A program made the position numbers and the translations under genes. A stretch of 64,000 nucleotides of DNA from Traorella massiliensis (lineage in GTDB: Bacteria > Bacillota_I > Bacilli_A > Erysipelotrichales > Erysipelotrichaceae), in the NCBI RefSeq assembly GCF_900104665.1, contig NZ_LT629969.1, positions 901,716 to 965,715 of the forward strand. Reading direction: 5' to 3'. This document shows, piece by piece, positions 38,661-46,282 of this stretch. Numbering within the stretch: the stretch's first letter is position 1; each line of letters starts with the position of its first letter. The notes under the pieces were generated by a model, which was not told the DNA's origin, searched no databases, and saw nothing but the letters and a program-made list of their open reading frames with translations.

Positions 38661-40034
38661 ATGGCAGATGATAAAACCACAAAAACGCCGGAACAGCCGG
38701 TAACGGATACCGGACCGGGCAAGGAAACGCCGCCCACTCCCCCAAAAGAGCCAGAGAAGGTTTCCGTTTCCCCGGAGCCGGAAAAAAAGACGGAACCGGA
38801 GGTAAAGAACCCACAGGTTTCTGTCTATAACTTCGCTGAAATTATGAAGGAAAAGAAGGTCGAGGAACGGGCGGCAGCTCCCAGCGGGGAAAAGCCTGCC
38901 CCGGCAAAAACGGAAAAACCGGAAAAGCAGCCGGAGGCTCCGAAGAAAGCGGAGGAAAAACCCAAAGAGCCGGAACAGCCAAAGCGCCGGGGCCGTCCCC
39001 CGAAAGCAGATAAGGACAAGGCCGCAGCCCCGAAGCCCAAAGCTCCTGCACAGAAACCGGAAAATGCGGTCAAAAAGGAACCGGAGAAAAAAACGGCTCC
39101 AACGGTACAGGCCGCTCCCGCTCCGAAGGAACCCGAGAAGCCGAAGGATGCACCACGCCGGGGCAAGGAGCAGATCGTCTATATCAAGCTGAACGAGCTT
39201 CACGCCTTCAAGAACCATCCCTTTGAGGTTCGGGATGATGAAGAAATGCGGGCTATGGTGTCCAGCGTCAAGGACAAGGGCGTGACCCAGCCCGCTATCG
39301 TCCGTCCCCGTGAGGATGGCGGCTATGAGATCGTGTCCGGCCACCGCCGCCAGAAGGCCAGCGAGCTTGCCGGATATGCGGATATGCCCTGTATTGTTCG
39401 CAATCTGACGGACGATGAAGCCATCACGCAGATGGTCGAGGACAATCTCAACCAGCGTGAAGAAATCCTCCCCAGTGAGCGGGCCAAAGCCTTGAAAATG
39501 CAGCTTGAGGCCATCAAGCACCAGGGCTCCCGCACTTCGGGCCAGATTGACCCGAAGGACGCAGGAAAACGCTCCAACGAAATTGTAGCCGAGCGCAATA
39601 AGATGGCGGTCAAGCAGGTGCAGCGGTATATCCGGCTCAATGAGCTGGTTCCCGACCTGATGAAGCTGATGGATGAAAAAAAGCTGGGCTTTACTACGGC
39701 GGTGGAGCTTTCCTATATCGGCAAGAAGAACCAGAACTATATCGCCGTCGCCATTGACAGCCAGCAGTCCTCGCCTTCACAGGCGCAGGCAAAGCGTATG
39801 CGTGAGCTGGACGAAAAGAAGCTGCTCAACGGGGATGTGATCGACGGCATTATGATGGAGGACAAAAAGGAGGTAGACAAAGTGATTTTGACAGGTGCGG
39901 AACTGAGCAAGTATTTCGGCAAGGAAACTACGCCGAGGGAAATGAAGGACCAGATCGTCAAGCTGCTGGACGACTGGAAGGGTCAGCAGAAGGAACATGA
40001 AAAGCCGGAGAAGAAAACCGAACAGGAAAAGTAA
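38661..40034 (+). CDS. ParB-like partition/nucleoid protein
   Basis: 457 residues from ATG 38661, with AGGAGG 9 bases ahead (ATG 38655 is too close). Residues 1-165 are low-complexity Pro/Glu/Lys sequence with an AT-hook-like RRGRPPK. The ParB N-terminal domain starts at VYIKLNELHAFKNHPFEVRDDEEM, with VSGHRRQKASELAG and the box LTDDEAITQMVEDNLNQRE, followed by an HTH region. No ParA gene is adjacent. In such ICEs it may aid maintenance of the circular form or act as a regulator; which DNA site it binds is unknown, and the dispersed palindromes of this element are a candidate. One palindrome copy lies inside the gene (39535). Confidence 0.85.
   Translation: MADDKTTKTPEQPVTDTGPGKETPPTPPKEPEKVSVSPEPEKKTEPEVKNPQVSVYNFAEIMKEKKVEERAAAPSGEKPAPAKTEKPEKQPEAPKKAEEKPKEPEQPKRRGRPPKADKDKAAAPKPKAPAQKPENAVKKEPEKKTAPTVQAAPAPKEPEKPKDAPRRGKEQIVYIKLNELHAFKNHPFEVRDDEEMRAMVSSVKDKGVTQPAIVRPREDGGYEIVSGHRRQKASELAGYADMPCIVRNLTDDEAITQMVEDNLNQREEILPSERAKALKMQLEAIKHQGSRTSGQIDPKDAGKRSNEIVAERNKMAVKQVQRYIRLNELVPDLMKLMDEKKLGFTTAVELSYIGKKNQNYIAVAIDSQQSSPSQAQAKRMRELDEKKLLNGDVIDGIMMEDKKEVDKVILTGAELSKYFGKETTPREMKDQIVKLLDDWKGQQKEHEKPEKKTEQEK
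39535..39557. repeat. ICE palindrome copy 1 (inside the ParB-like gene)
   Basis: Arms CTTCGGGCCA and TGACCCGAAG around GAT; one C-A mismatch between arms. Read in frame as TSGQIDPK, just after the ParB box region. Confidence 0.8.
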
Positions 40035-40041
40035 GCCCAAA

Positions 40042-40064
40042 CTTCGGGTCAGCATGGCCCGAGG
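40042..40064. repeat. ICE palindrome copy 2 (after parB)
   Basis: Arms CTTCGGGTCA and TGGCCCGAGG around GCA; both deviations are T-G wobbles. It begins 7 bases after the parB stop codon and precedes the large inverted-repeat region. Confidence 0.85.
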
Positions 40065-40067
40065 ATT

Positions 40068-40282
40068 GCGGGGCTCTGCCCCGCGCCCCGAAGCTCTGGA
40101 GATATAAATTATTCCCCGTCGCCAGTTATTCCGTAGCATAGCCGGGAAAATCAGTCAAGGGCAGCGCCGCCGCAGGCGGTGCCAGAGGCACCCTTGACGG
40201 ATTTCTCCCGGTTATGCTTTTTCCCGGTCAAGCGACGGGGATATAAATTCTCCAGAGCCGTTCCCCTTCCCGGGGGAAGGGG
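40068..40282. other. Large nested inverted-repeat region between parB and the DUF7768-like gene
   Basis: Four structures follow one another. A perfect 7-bp hairpin GCGGGGC (40068-40084) comes first. Then outer arms GCTCTGGAGA (40093) and TCTCCAGAGC (to 40258) pair, followed inward by CCCCGTCGC and GCGACGGGG; between them both sides carry the direct repeat GATATAAATT (40101, 40240). Inside, 40135-40161 and 40191-40218 form a second long imperfect stem, and the centre is a GC hairpin (40164-40182). Last comes CCCCTTCC/GGAAGGGG (40263-40282). No ORF fits. An origin of transfer or single-strand origin, or a structured RNA, are the main possibilities. Confidence 0.75.
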
Positions 40283-40343
40283 CGGAGGGGTTGGGCGAAC
40301 TCTTGCTTTTCCCTAAACCAAAACAGAAATGGAGGCTCAACCA

Positions 40344-40700
40344 ATGAAACGACCTTTAGCATACCTGACCGCCGCATGGAGCGGCGAGCCGGATGTTGAT
40401 ATGGAGCTGGCGGCCCACTACTGCCGTCTTGCTTATGAGGCGGGCTTTTCCCCGATCTGCCCGCTCTTGTATCTGCCGCTGTTTTTGAATGACAGCGTTC
40501 CCGAGGAACACAAGGCCGGGATTGATATGCGCCGGGATATGCTGCGGCGCTCCCACACCCTGATTGTCTGCGGCAGCGCTGTGGACGAGGATGTAAAAAA
40601 TGATATTGCGGTTGCCGGGCGGCTGGGCATTGCGGCGACCACACTGGAAGGGGTGCTTGCCGTGAAGGGACACGGCACCCCGGGCCATGCCGGACATTAA
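40344..40700 (+). CDS. DUF4406/DUF7768-like protein (nucleoside deoxyribosyltransferase fold)
   Basis: 118 residues from ATG 40344 with TGGAGG ahead. PLAYLTAAWSGEPDVDMELAAHYCRLAYEAGFSPICPLLYLPLFL and RRSHTLIVCGSAVDEDVKNDIAVAGRLGIAATTLEGV resemble small deoxyribosyltransferase-like proteins found in phages and ICEs. The family may act on nucleotides, but no activity is established to my knowledge. It overlaps the methyltransferase gene by 14 bases. Confidence 0.65.
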   Translation: MKRPLAYLTAAWSGEPDVDMELAAHYCRLAYEAGFSPICPLLYLPLFLNDSVPEEHKAGIDMRRDMLRRSHTLIVCGSAVDEDVKNDIAVAGRLGIAATTLEGVLAVKGHGTPGHAGH

Positions 40701-41772
40701 GCTGGGAAGCCTTTTCGACGGGATTGGCGTGTTCCCTCTGGCTGCTTCTCGGTGCGGTATCCGTCCGGTATGGGCCAGTGAGATTGAAAAAGCGCCCATC
40801 TCCATAACCAAAAGGCACTTTCCCGACATGGTGCATTTGGGGGATATTACGAAGGTGGACGGCGGGAAAATCCCGCCGGTTCATGTAATTACCTTCGGTT
40901 CCCCCTGTCAGAACCTTTCTCTGATCGGCAACCGCTCCGGCCTTGCCGGGGCAAAATCAAGCCTGTTCTATCAGGCGTTTCGTATCATACAGGAAATGAG
41001 GGATGCTACTGATAACCTATATCCAGCTATCGCTGTTTGGGAAAACGTCATGGGAGCGTTTTCTACAAATGACCGGATGGACTTTAGAGCCGTCTTATCC
41101 GCCTTCTCGGACACCGAAGTTCCAATGCCTCCTTCGGGAAGATGGGGAAACGCCGGAATGGTGCGAGGGGGAACGCCTGATGTGTGCTGGCGACTCATGG
41201 ACGCCCAGTATTGGGCAGGCTCCCGAAGGCTGGCACGAAGGCAGCGGATTTTCGTCGTGGCGGATTTTGGAGGCAGACGTGCCGCAGACATACTATTTAA
41301 GCCCCGTCCAATGCTCCCACTTCCTCCGCCTTGCGGAGAGGGCGGGTGGGCCGCCGCCGAAGGAGATCGAACAGCTTCTTTTGAAACAGGGCGGCAGATA
41401 CCAGTCATCCACCCCTTTCAGTGCTTCCGTATGCGGGGAGCGGCAAAAAGGCAGGAAGAAACGGCCTTCCGAAACAGCTTCGGATTACCAACTGACCCTT
41501 TTCCCACTCTTTTAGCCAGTGATGTAACGCCCTTTGCCTTCTGGTATGAGGGCGACCCGGAGGGCGGCTGTATCCGTTTTCTGACGGAAACGGAAAGCGA
41601 ACGGCTGATGGGGCTGCCAGAGGGCTGGACAAAGTACGGGGCGGACGGCGTGGAGATCCGGCCTCTGCAACGCTACAAGGCACTGGGAAACGCGATTGCC
41701 CTCCCTTGCGCCGATTACATTATGGCCGGGATTTATGAGGTGCTGGCTGACCGGGCCGGAAAGGAGGAATGA
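40687..41772 (+). CDS. Orphan DNA (cytosine-5) methyltransferase
   Basis: 361 residues. Motif I LGSLFDGIGVFPLAA, motif IV with catalytic Cys74 in GSPCQNLS, motif VI WENVMGAFS, motif VIII-like RRLARRQRIFVVADF, and motif X ALGNAIALPCADYI are present. No restriction gene accompanies it. Methylation of the element's DNA would protect it from host restriction on entry, in concert with the ArdA protein. The centre and variable region (41003-41515) are also open in another frame. Recognition sequence unknown. Confidence 0.87.
   Translation: MPDIKLGSLFDGIGVFPLAASRCGIRPVWASEIEKAPISITKRHFPDMVHLGDITKVDGGKIPPVHVITFGSPCQNLSLIGNRSGLAGAKSSLFYQAFRIIQEMRDATDNLYPAIAVWENVMGAFSTNDRMDFRAVLSAFSDTEVPMPPSGRWGNAGMVRGGTPDVCWRLMDAQYWAGSRRLARRQRIFVVADFGGRRAADILFKPRPMLPLPPPCGEGGWAAAEGDRTASFETGRQIPVIHPFQCFRMRGAAKRQEETAFRNSFGLPTDPFPTLLASDVTPFAFWYEGDPEGGCIRFLTETESERLMGLPEGWTKYGADGVEIRPLQRYKALGNAIALPCADYIMAGIYEVLADRAGKEE
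41003..41515 (+). CDS. Candidate overlapping gene inside the methyltransferase gene
   Basis: 170 residues in the +1 frame relative to the methyltransferase. The start TYIQLSLFGKTSWERF and the segment LEADVPQTYYLSPVQCSHFLRLAERAG look like a real protein family that I recall from phages and ICEs near or inside such methyltransferase genes (memory, not searched). GAGGG stands directly before ATG 41003, and a CTG two codons later has better spacing. It ends in a tidy LTLFPLF. Function unknown. The alternative is a chance open frame in GC-rich DNA. Confidence 0.45.
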   Translation: MLLITYIQLSLFGKTSWERFLQMTGWTLEPSYPPSRTPKFQCLLREDGETPEWCEGERLMCAGDSWTPSIGQAPEGWHEGSGFSSWRILEADVPQTYYLSPVQCSHFLRLAERAGGPPPKEIEQLLLKQGGRYQSSTPFSASVCGERQKGRKKRPSETASDYQLTLFPLF

Positions 41773-41776
41773 GCCC

Positions 41777-42490
41777 ATGTTTGAAGCCTATATAACCAAT
41801 ACAGCCCTATACCCCTTAATGGGGATTGAGGTAGGGACAACGGTACATTTCCCCATGACGACACAGGAGTTGCAGGCCGCCCTTGCCAAAATCGGGATAG
41901 ACGGGAAACGGTACAGCGAAGTGTTCTTTACCAGCTTTGACAGTGATGTGCTGGGGCTCTACGATTATCTCTACGAATGTGAGAACATCGACGAGCTGAA
42001 CGAGCTGGGCCACGCCCTGCTGGAAGTACGGGATAAGGGCGGACTGGAAACCTTTGAAGCCGCTCTTGTCTTGGGAAACCACACAAGGAGCGTGAAGGAT
42101 TTGATAAACCTGACGCAGAACCTTGACCTTTACCGCTTTTACCCGGATATTTCCGATGATGAAGGGCTGGGCCGTCTTTACGCCGACGAGCTTGGGACTA
42201 TCGACATACCGGAGCACATTCAGAACTACTTCGATTATGAGGCATACGGGCGGGATGTGCGTATCAACGAGGGCGGCGTATTCGCTCCCGGTGGGTATGT
42301 GTCGGCAGTCCCGGAGGGCTTCAAGGAGTATTACCACGGGCCGCAGGACATTCCGCCGGAACACCGGATATTTGCCTATCCTGAAAAGGCCGAGCCTGTC
42401 CACTCCATTCTCGCTACACTCAAACGGTTTCAAGAAGCCCCACCCGCTCCGAAAAAGGACAAGGCGGGGCCTTCCCATGAAGAACGGTAA
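41777..42490 (+). CDS. ardA: ArdA-like antirestriction protein
   Basis: 237 residues from ATG 41777 (AAAGGAGG of the preceding gene end lies ahead). FEAYITNTALYPLMGIEVGTTVHFPMTTQELQAAL, FFTSFDSDVLGLYDYLYE, LNELGHAL, and the acidic stretch around LYRFYPDISDDEGLGRLYADELG match the ArdA family. ArdA mimics B-form DNA with acidic residues and blocks type I restriction enzymes, protecting the incoming element. A Pro/Lys-rich tail is extra. A palindrome copy follows 2 bases after the stop. Confidence 0.87.
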   Translation: MFEAYITNTALYPLMGIEVGTTVHFPMTTQELQAALAKIGIDGKRYSEVFFTSFDSDVLGLYDYLYECENIDELNELGHALLEVRDKGGLETFEAALVLGNHTRSVKDLINLTQNLDLYRFYPDISDDEGLGRLYADELGTIDIPEHIQNYFDYEAYGRDVRINEGGVFAPGGYVSAVPEGFKEYYHGPQDIPPEHRIFAYPEKAEPVHSILATLKRFQEAPPAPKKDKAGPSHEER

Positions 42491-42492
42491 GA

Positions 42493-42515
42493 CTTCGGGC
42501 CAGCATGGCCCGAAG
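42493..42515. repeat. ICE palindrome copy 3 (after ardA)
   Basis: Perfect arms CTTCGGGCCA/TGGCCCGAAG around GCA. Its second half contains an ATG (42505) that opens a false longer frame for the next gene. Confidence 0.9.
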
Positions 42516-42534
42516 CATAAAGGAGGTGCATACC

Positions 42535-43554
42535 ATCAACTATTACCCTATCAATGAAGGAGCCGCCCGCCGGGCAAAAGAAATGAACAGCTTTTCCGAC
42601 TACAAGGAAGGGAGCGCAACGGCGGAATACCGGGCAATGGTGGACAAGGCCGCCGCCATAGCGGAAAAGCAGAAATCCCGGGTGGACCCCATGTACCATG
42701 AGAAGATCGACCATCTGTTAGACACCTACGCCCGCAAGCTGGCCGAAAACATGAACCAAGGCTTTGCCATTGACGCGAGGGTTCCCTCTGTGCTGATCGC
42801 CGGGCCTTCCAATTTCCCGGTGGGAAAGAAGGAAAAACAGAACCGGGCGCGGGACAGCAACATGGAGGAATGGCGGCATATTCAAGGGCTGCTGGATAAG
42901 ATACGCAGCACCGGCATGGGCGGGATCAGCGCCGATGACCCGGCAGCGATTGAAAAGCTCCAGAAGAAGCTGGACGGGCTGGAACGCTCCCAGCTCATTA
43001 TGAAGGAGGTCAACGCCTATTACCGCAAGCATGGCAAGCTGGACGGCTGTGCGCTGCTGTCGCCGGACCAGATCGAAAAGCTGAAAGCAAGCATGGCGTC
43101 AAGTTGGCGAAGCGACCCGAGGCCCTTTGAAAGTTACCAGCTAACCAACAACAATGCGGAGATCCGCCGGGTAAAGGCCCGTATCGAACAGCTTTCCAAA
43201 CAGGCACAGCAGGAATTTTCCGGCTGGGAGTTCGATGGGGGTCGTGTGGAAATGAACCGGGAGGACAACCGCTTGCAGGTGTTCTTTGACGGAAAGCCTG
43301 ACGCGGACACCCGGGCCGAGCTGAAAAGCAGCGGCTTTCGTTGGGCTCCCAGCGTGGGCGCATGGCAGAGGCAGCTCACGGACAACGCCATCCGGGCGGC
43401 TGACCGTCTGGAATGTATCAAGCCGCTGTCCGGCGAAAAGCCCTCCCAACTTCAAAAGAAGCCCTCTATCTTGCAGACCATGCGGGAACAGGACGAAAAA
43501 GTCCAGACGGAGCCGGAAAAGAAAGCTCCGTCCGGCAGAGATGCCGAGCGGTAA
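42535..43554 (+). CDS. Conserved ICE protein of unknown function, probable ATC start
   Basis: 339 residues if started at ATC 42535, which lies 8 bases after AGGAGG (42521-42526). The only canonical starts in frame are an ATG inside the palindrome (42505), ahead of the ribosome site, and a GTG that overlaps that site. The protein begins NYYPINEGAARRAKEMNSFSDYKEGSATAEYR, a stretch I recall as the usual beginning of homologs after Met. Middle part: coiled coil; C-terminal part ELKSSGFRWAPSVGAWQRQLTDNAIRAADR, shared by many phage and ICE proteins. Function unknown; it lies between antirestriction and transfer genes. Confidence 0.7.
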   Translation: MNYYPINEGAARRAKEMNSFSDYKEGSATAEYRAMVDKAAAIAEKQKSRVDPMYHEKIDHLLDTYARKLAENMNQGFAIDARVPSVLIAGPSNFPVGKKEKQNRARDSNMEEWRHIQGLLDKIRSTGMGGISADDPAAIEKLQKKLDGLERSQLIMKEVNAYYRKHGKLDGCALLSPDQIEKLKASMASSWRSDPRPFESYQLTNNNAEIRRVKARIEQLSKQAQQEFSGWEFDGGRVEMNREDNRLQVFFDGKPDADTRAELKSSGFRWAPSVGAWQRQLTDNAIRAADRLECIKPLSGEKPSQLQKKPSILQTMREQDEKVQTEPEKKAPSGRDAER

Positions 43555-43555
43555 G

Positions 43556-43578
43556 CCTCGGGCCACATTGGCCCGAGG
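43556..43578. repeat. ICE palindrome copy 4
   Basis: Arms CCTCGGGCCA/TGGCCCGAGG around CAT. Both arms carry the C/G change at the second position, so the dyad is perfect. It starts one base after the stop codon. Confidence 0.9.
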
Positions 43579-43645
43579 TTTTCTGTTCCCCGAGATTGTA
43601 CGGGGGCCTCCCGGATAGCGGGAACCCCGACGGAAAGGAGGTTTT

Positions 43646-44116
43646 ATGCAGGAAGAAGTAAACCAAAAAACGGTTGCCCTTTCGATCAGGACAACGAAGC
43701 TCACAGGAAAAGTGCTGGCTGCCGCTCTTGGCAAGGTGGTTCGGGCGCTGCAAAAGCACCACCAGAAGGCGCTGACCCCGCAGGGACGCCAGAGCGTAAA
43801 AAAGCTGATGAACCACTATGGCGGCAAAAGTGCCATGCCCTATGTGGGAGCTCCAAAGGATTTTGACCGGATCGCGAAGGAGTTCCATGTGGACTACGCT
43901 TTCCATAAAGTGAGCCCCGGTCATTACCTGCTGTTTTTCAAAGCCAATCAGGCGGACGCTATCACGGCGGCCTTCCAGAAGTACAGCGCAAAGGTGCTGA
44001 ACAAAGAGCAGGACAAGGCTTCCATCCTCGGTCAGCTTCGGAAATTCACGGAGCAAATCAGGACGCAGGCAAAGGAAAAGCAGCGGACCAGAGAGGCGGT
44101 GAAGGACGGACGTTGA
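43646..44116 (+). CDS. PcfB/DUF3801-like conjugation protein
   Basis: 156 residues. LSIRTTKLTGKVLAAALGKVVRALQKHHQKALTPQGRQSVKKLMNHYG resembles DUF3801, the PcfB group that works beside the coupling protein in Gram-positive conjugation. AAAGGAGG is ahead of the ATG. The VirD4 gene overlaps its end by 4 bases (TTG within CGTTGA), a usual arrangement for PcfB and PcfC. Likely cytoplasmic; may link relaxosome and coupling protein. Confidence 0.78.
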   Translation: MQEEVNQKTVALSIRTTKLTGKVLAAALGKVVRALQKHHQKALTPQGRQSVKKLMNHYGGKSAMPYVGAPKDFDRIAKEFHVDYAFHKVSPGHYLLFFKANQADAITAAFQKYSAKVLNKEQDKASILGQLRKFTEQIRTQAKEKQRTREAVKDGR

Positions 44117-45936
44117 GTGACAAGATCAGAAAATATGTGCTCCCAAACCTGCCGTACCTCTTTGTGTTCTGGTTTTTCTCCAAAATCGGGACGGCCTACC
44201 GGATCGCCCCCGGCACAGACTTCGGGACAAAGCTCATGGGGATGCTTGATACCTTCCCCAAAGCCTTTGAAACCTACTGGCCGGGGCTGGGAGGTATTGA
44301 CCTGCTGGTGGGCCTTGCCGGTGCGGCTGGGATGTATCTGCTGATACAGTCAAAGATCAGGCAGGCGAAAAAATTCCGGCGGGATGCGGAGTACGGCACC
44401 GCCCGCTTTGGAACAAAGGAAGATATAAAGCCATTTGTTGACCCTAAATTTCAGAACAATGTCATTCTGACCGGGACGGAGTTCCTTACCATGAACACCC
44501 GTCCGAAGATACCCGCCAATGCCCGGAACCTAAACGCCTGTGTCATCGGATCGTCCGGCTCGGGAAAGACAAGGTTCTGGTTGACCCCGCAGCTCCTTCA
44601 AGCCCATTCCTCGTATGTGGTGGTAGACCCGAAGGGCGGCACTCTCGACCAGTGCGGGCAGTTTCTGCAACGGGAGAAATACAGGGTGCGGGTGTTCAAC
44701 AGTATCGACTTTTCAAAATCCATGCACTACAATCCGCTGGCCTATATCAAGACAGAAAGCGATGTTTTGAAATTTGTTACCGCCCTGATTGCCAACACCA
44801 AAGGCGACGGCAAGGAGGGCGACGAGTTCTGGACAAAAGCAGAAACCCTCTTGTACTGCGCCCTTGTGTCCTACATCGTCTTTGAGGGGCCGGAGGAAGA
44901 ACGCAACATGAATACGCTGGTGGAAATGATAAACAGCATGGAAGTCCGGGAGGATGACGAAACCTTCAAAAACGCGGTGGACTATATGTTTGACGGGCTG
45001 GAACGCCGCAGCCCCCAGCACTTCGCCGTGAGGCAGTATAAGAAATACAAGCTCGCCAGCGGCAAGACAGCCAAAAGCATTTTGATTTCCTGCGGTGCAA
45101 GACTGGCTCCCTTTGATATTCCCCAACTTCGGGAGATCATGTCTTATGACGAACTGGAGCTGGATAAGCTGGGGGATGAAAAATCAGCGCTGTTCTTTCT
45201 TATCAGCGACACGGACACCACCTACAACTTTTTGGTTGCCCTCGCTTTTTCGCAGATGTTCAACCTTCTGTGTGAACGGGCTGATAACACCTATGGCGGG
45301 CGTCTGCCCTACCATGTGCGGGTGCTGTGGGACGAGGCAGCCAACACCGGACAGGTGCCGGGGCTGGAAAAGATCGTGGCCGTCATCCGCTCCCGTGAGA
45401 TCAGCCTGACGCTTTTTTATCAGGCAATGAGCCAGTGCAAGGCATTGTACAAAGACCATTCCGAAACCATCATGGGCAACATGGACAGTATCGTATTCCT
45501 CGGAGGCCGGGAGGCTTCCACCCTAAAGGATATTTCGGAAAACTGGCTGGGCAAGGCCACCATCTCTATGCAGACCGAGGGCCGAAGCCGTGGGCAGTCT
45601 GAAAGTTACAGCCAGAATATGCAGCGGCTTGGCCGGGAGCTGATGACCACCAGCGAGATCACCACCATGCCCGGGGATAAATGTATCTTGCAGCTTCGGG
45701 GGCTCCCGCCCTTCCTGTCTCCGAAGTATGACTTGAAAAAGCACCCGAATTACAAGTACACAGCCGAATTTGATAAAAAGAAAAACGCCTTCCGCTTGGA
45801 AAGCCTGTTCCGCCACCGGCCATTGAGACTAAAGCCGGAGGACGAATACACGGTGTACGAAGTGGACGGCTCCGACACGGACGAAGAAGCTGACCTGTTG
45901 AATTTCGATGATCTGGACAGCGACGAGTTTGTGTAA
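44113..45936 (+). CDS. VirD4/TraG-like type IV coupling protein
   Basis: 607 residues from TTG 44113, in overlap with the previous gene. Two N-terminal hydrophobic segments (about 10-25 and 60-80) precede a soluble ATPase: Walker A GSSGSGKTRF at Gly146, YVVVDPKGGTLD, Walker B-like VRVLWDEAANTGQVPGLE, and the motif LFYQAMSQCKALY. It brings the relaxase-DNA complex to the secretion channel. Length is normal. A palindrome copy follows its stop immediately. Confidence 0.92.
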   Translation: MSDKIRKYVLPNLPYLFVFWFFSKIGTAYRIAPGTDFGTKLMGMLDTFPKAFETYWPGLGGIDLLVGLAGAAGMYLLIQSKIRQAKKFRRDAEYGTARFGTKEDIKPFVDPKFQNNVILTGTEFLTMNTRPKIPANARNLNACVIGSSGSGKTRFWLTPQLLQAHSSYVVVDPKGGTLDQCGQFLQREKYRVRVFNSIDFSKSMHYNPLAYIKTESDVLKFVTALIANTKGDGKEGDEFWTKAETLLYCALVSYIVFEGPEEERNMNTLVEMINSMEVREDDETFKNAVDYMFDGLERRSPQHFAVRQYKKYKLASGKTAKSILISCGARLAPFDIPQLREIMSYDELELDKLGDEKSALFFLISDTDTTYNFLVALAFSQMFNLLCERADNTYGGRLPYHVRVLWDEAANTGQVPGLEKIVAVIRSREISLTLFYQAMSQCKALYKDHSETIMGNMDSIVFLGGREASTLKDISENWLGKATISMQTEGRSRGQSESYSQNMQRLGRELMTTSEITTMPGDKCILQLRGLPPFLSPKYDLKKHPNYKYTAEFDKKKNAFRLESLFRHRPLRLKPEDEYTVYEVDGSDTDEEADLLNFDDLDSDEFV

Positions 45937-45959
45937 CTTCGGGCCATGTTGACCCGAAG
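45937..45959. repeat. ICE palindrome copy 5 (after virD4)
   Basis: Arms CTTCGGGCCA/TGACCCGAAG around TGT, with one C-A mismatch. It begins at the base next to the TAA stop. Confidence 0.85.
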
Positions 45960-46025
45960 CGCCGCCGATGTGGGCGGCTTTTTTTGTACCCAAAATCATC
46001 AAACAAACAAAATGGAGGAACGTAT

Positions 46026-46241
46026 ATGGAATTTTTCAATCAGGCAATCGACATTCTCAAAATTCTGGTCATGGCTCTTGGCGCCGGTCTGGCGGTATGG
46101 GGCGTCATCAACCTTCTGGAAGGTTACGGGTCGGACAACCCTGCGGCAAAAAGCCAGGGCATTAAGCAGCTGATGGCGGGCGGCGGTGTCGTTCTGATCG
46201 GTCTTCAGCTTATCCCTCTGCTGTCCGGGCTGTTCAGCTAA
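46026..46241 (+). CDS. Maff2-family small membrane protein
   Basis: 71 residues from ATG 46026 (TGGAGGAA ahead). Two hydrophobic segments with a short loop (LMALGAGLAVWGVINLLEGYGSDNPAAKSQGIKQLMAGGGVVLIGLQLIPLLSGLF). It fits the Maff2 family always found next to VirB6-like genes in these ICEs. Size and topology resemble VirB2 pilin-like subunits, so it may be the channel pilin (inference). Confidence 0.82.
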   Translation: MEFFNQAIDILKILVMALGAGLAVWGVINLLEGYGSDNPAAKSQGIKQLMAGGGVVLIGLQLIPLLSGLFS

Positions 46242-46282
46242 ATGTCACCCGTTGTCCCTTTTTCCAGAAAAGGAGCTGATGT

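Noticed and set aside
38573-38671. 32-codon frame ahead of parB as a leader peptide
   Set aside because: No ribosome site, and it runs through a terminator stem; kept only as a note under the terminator.
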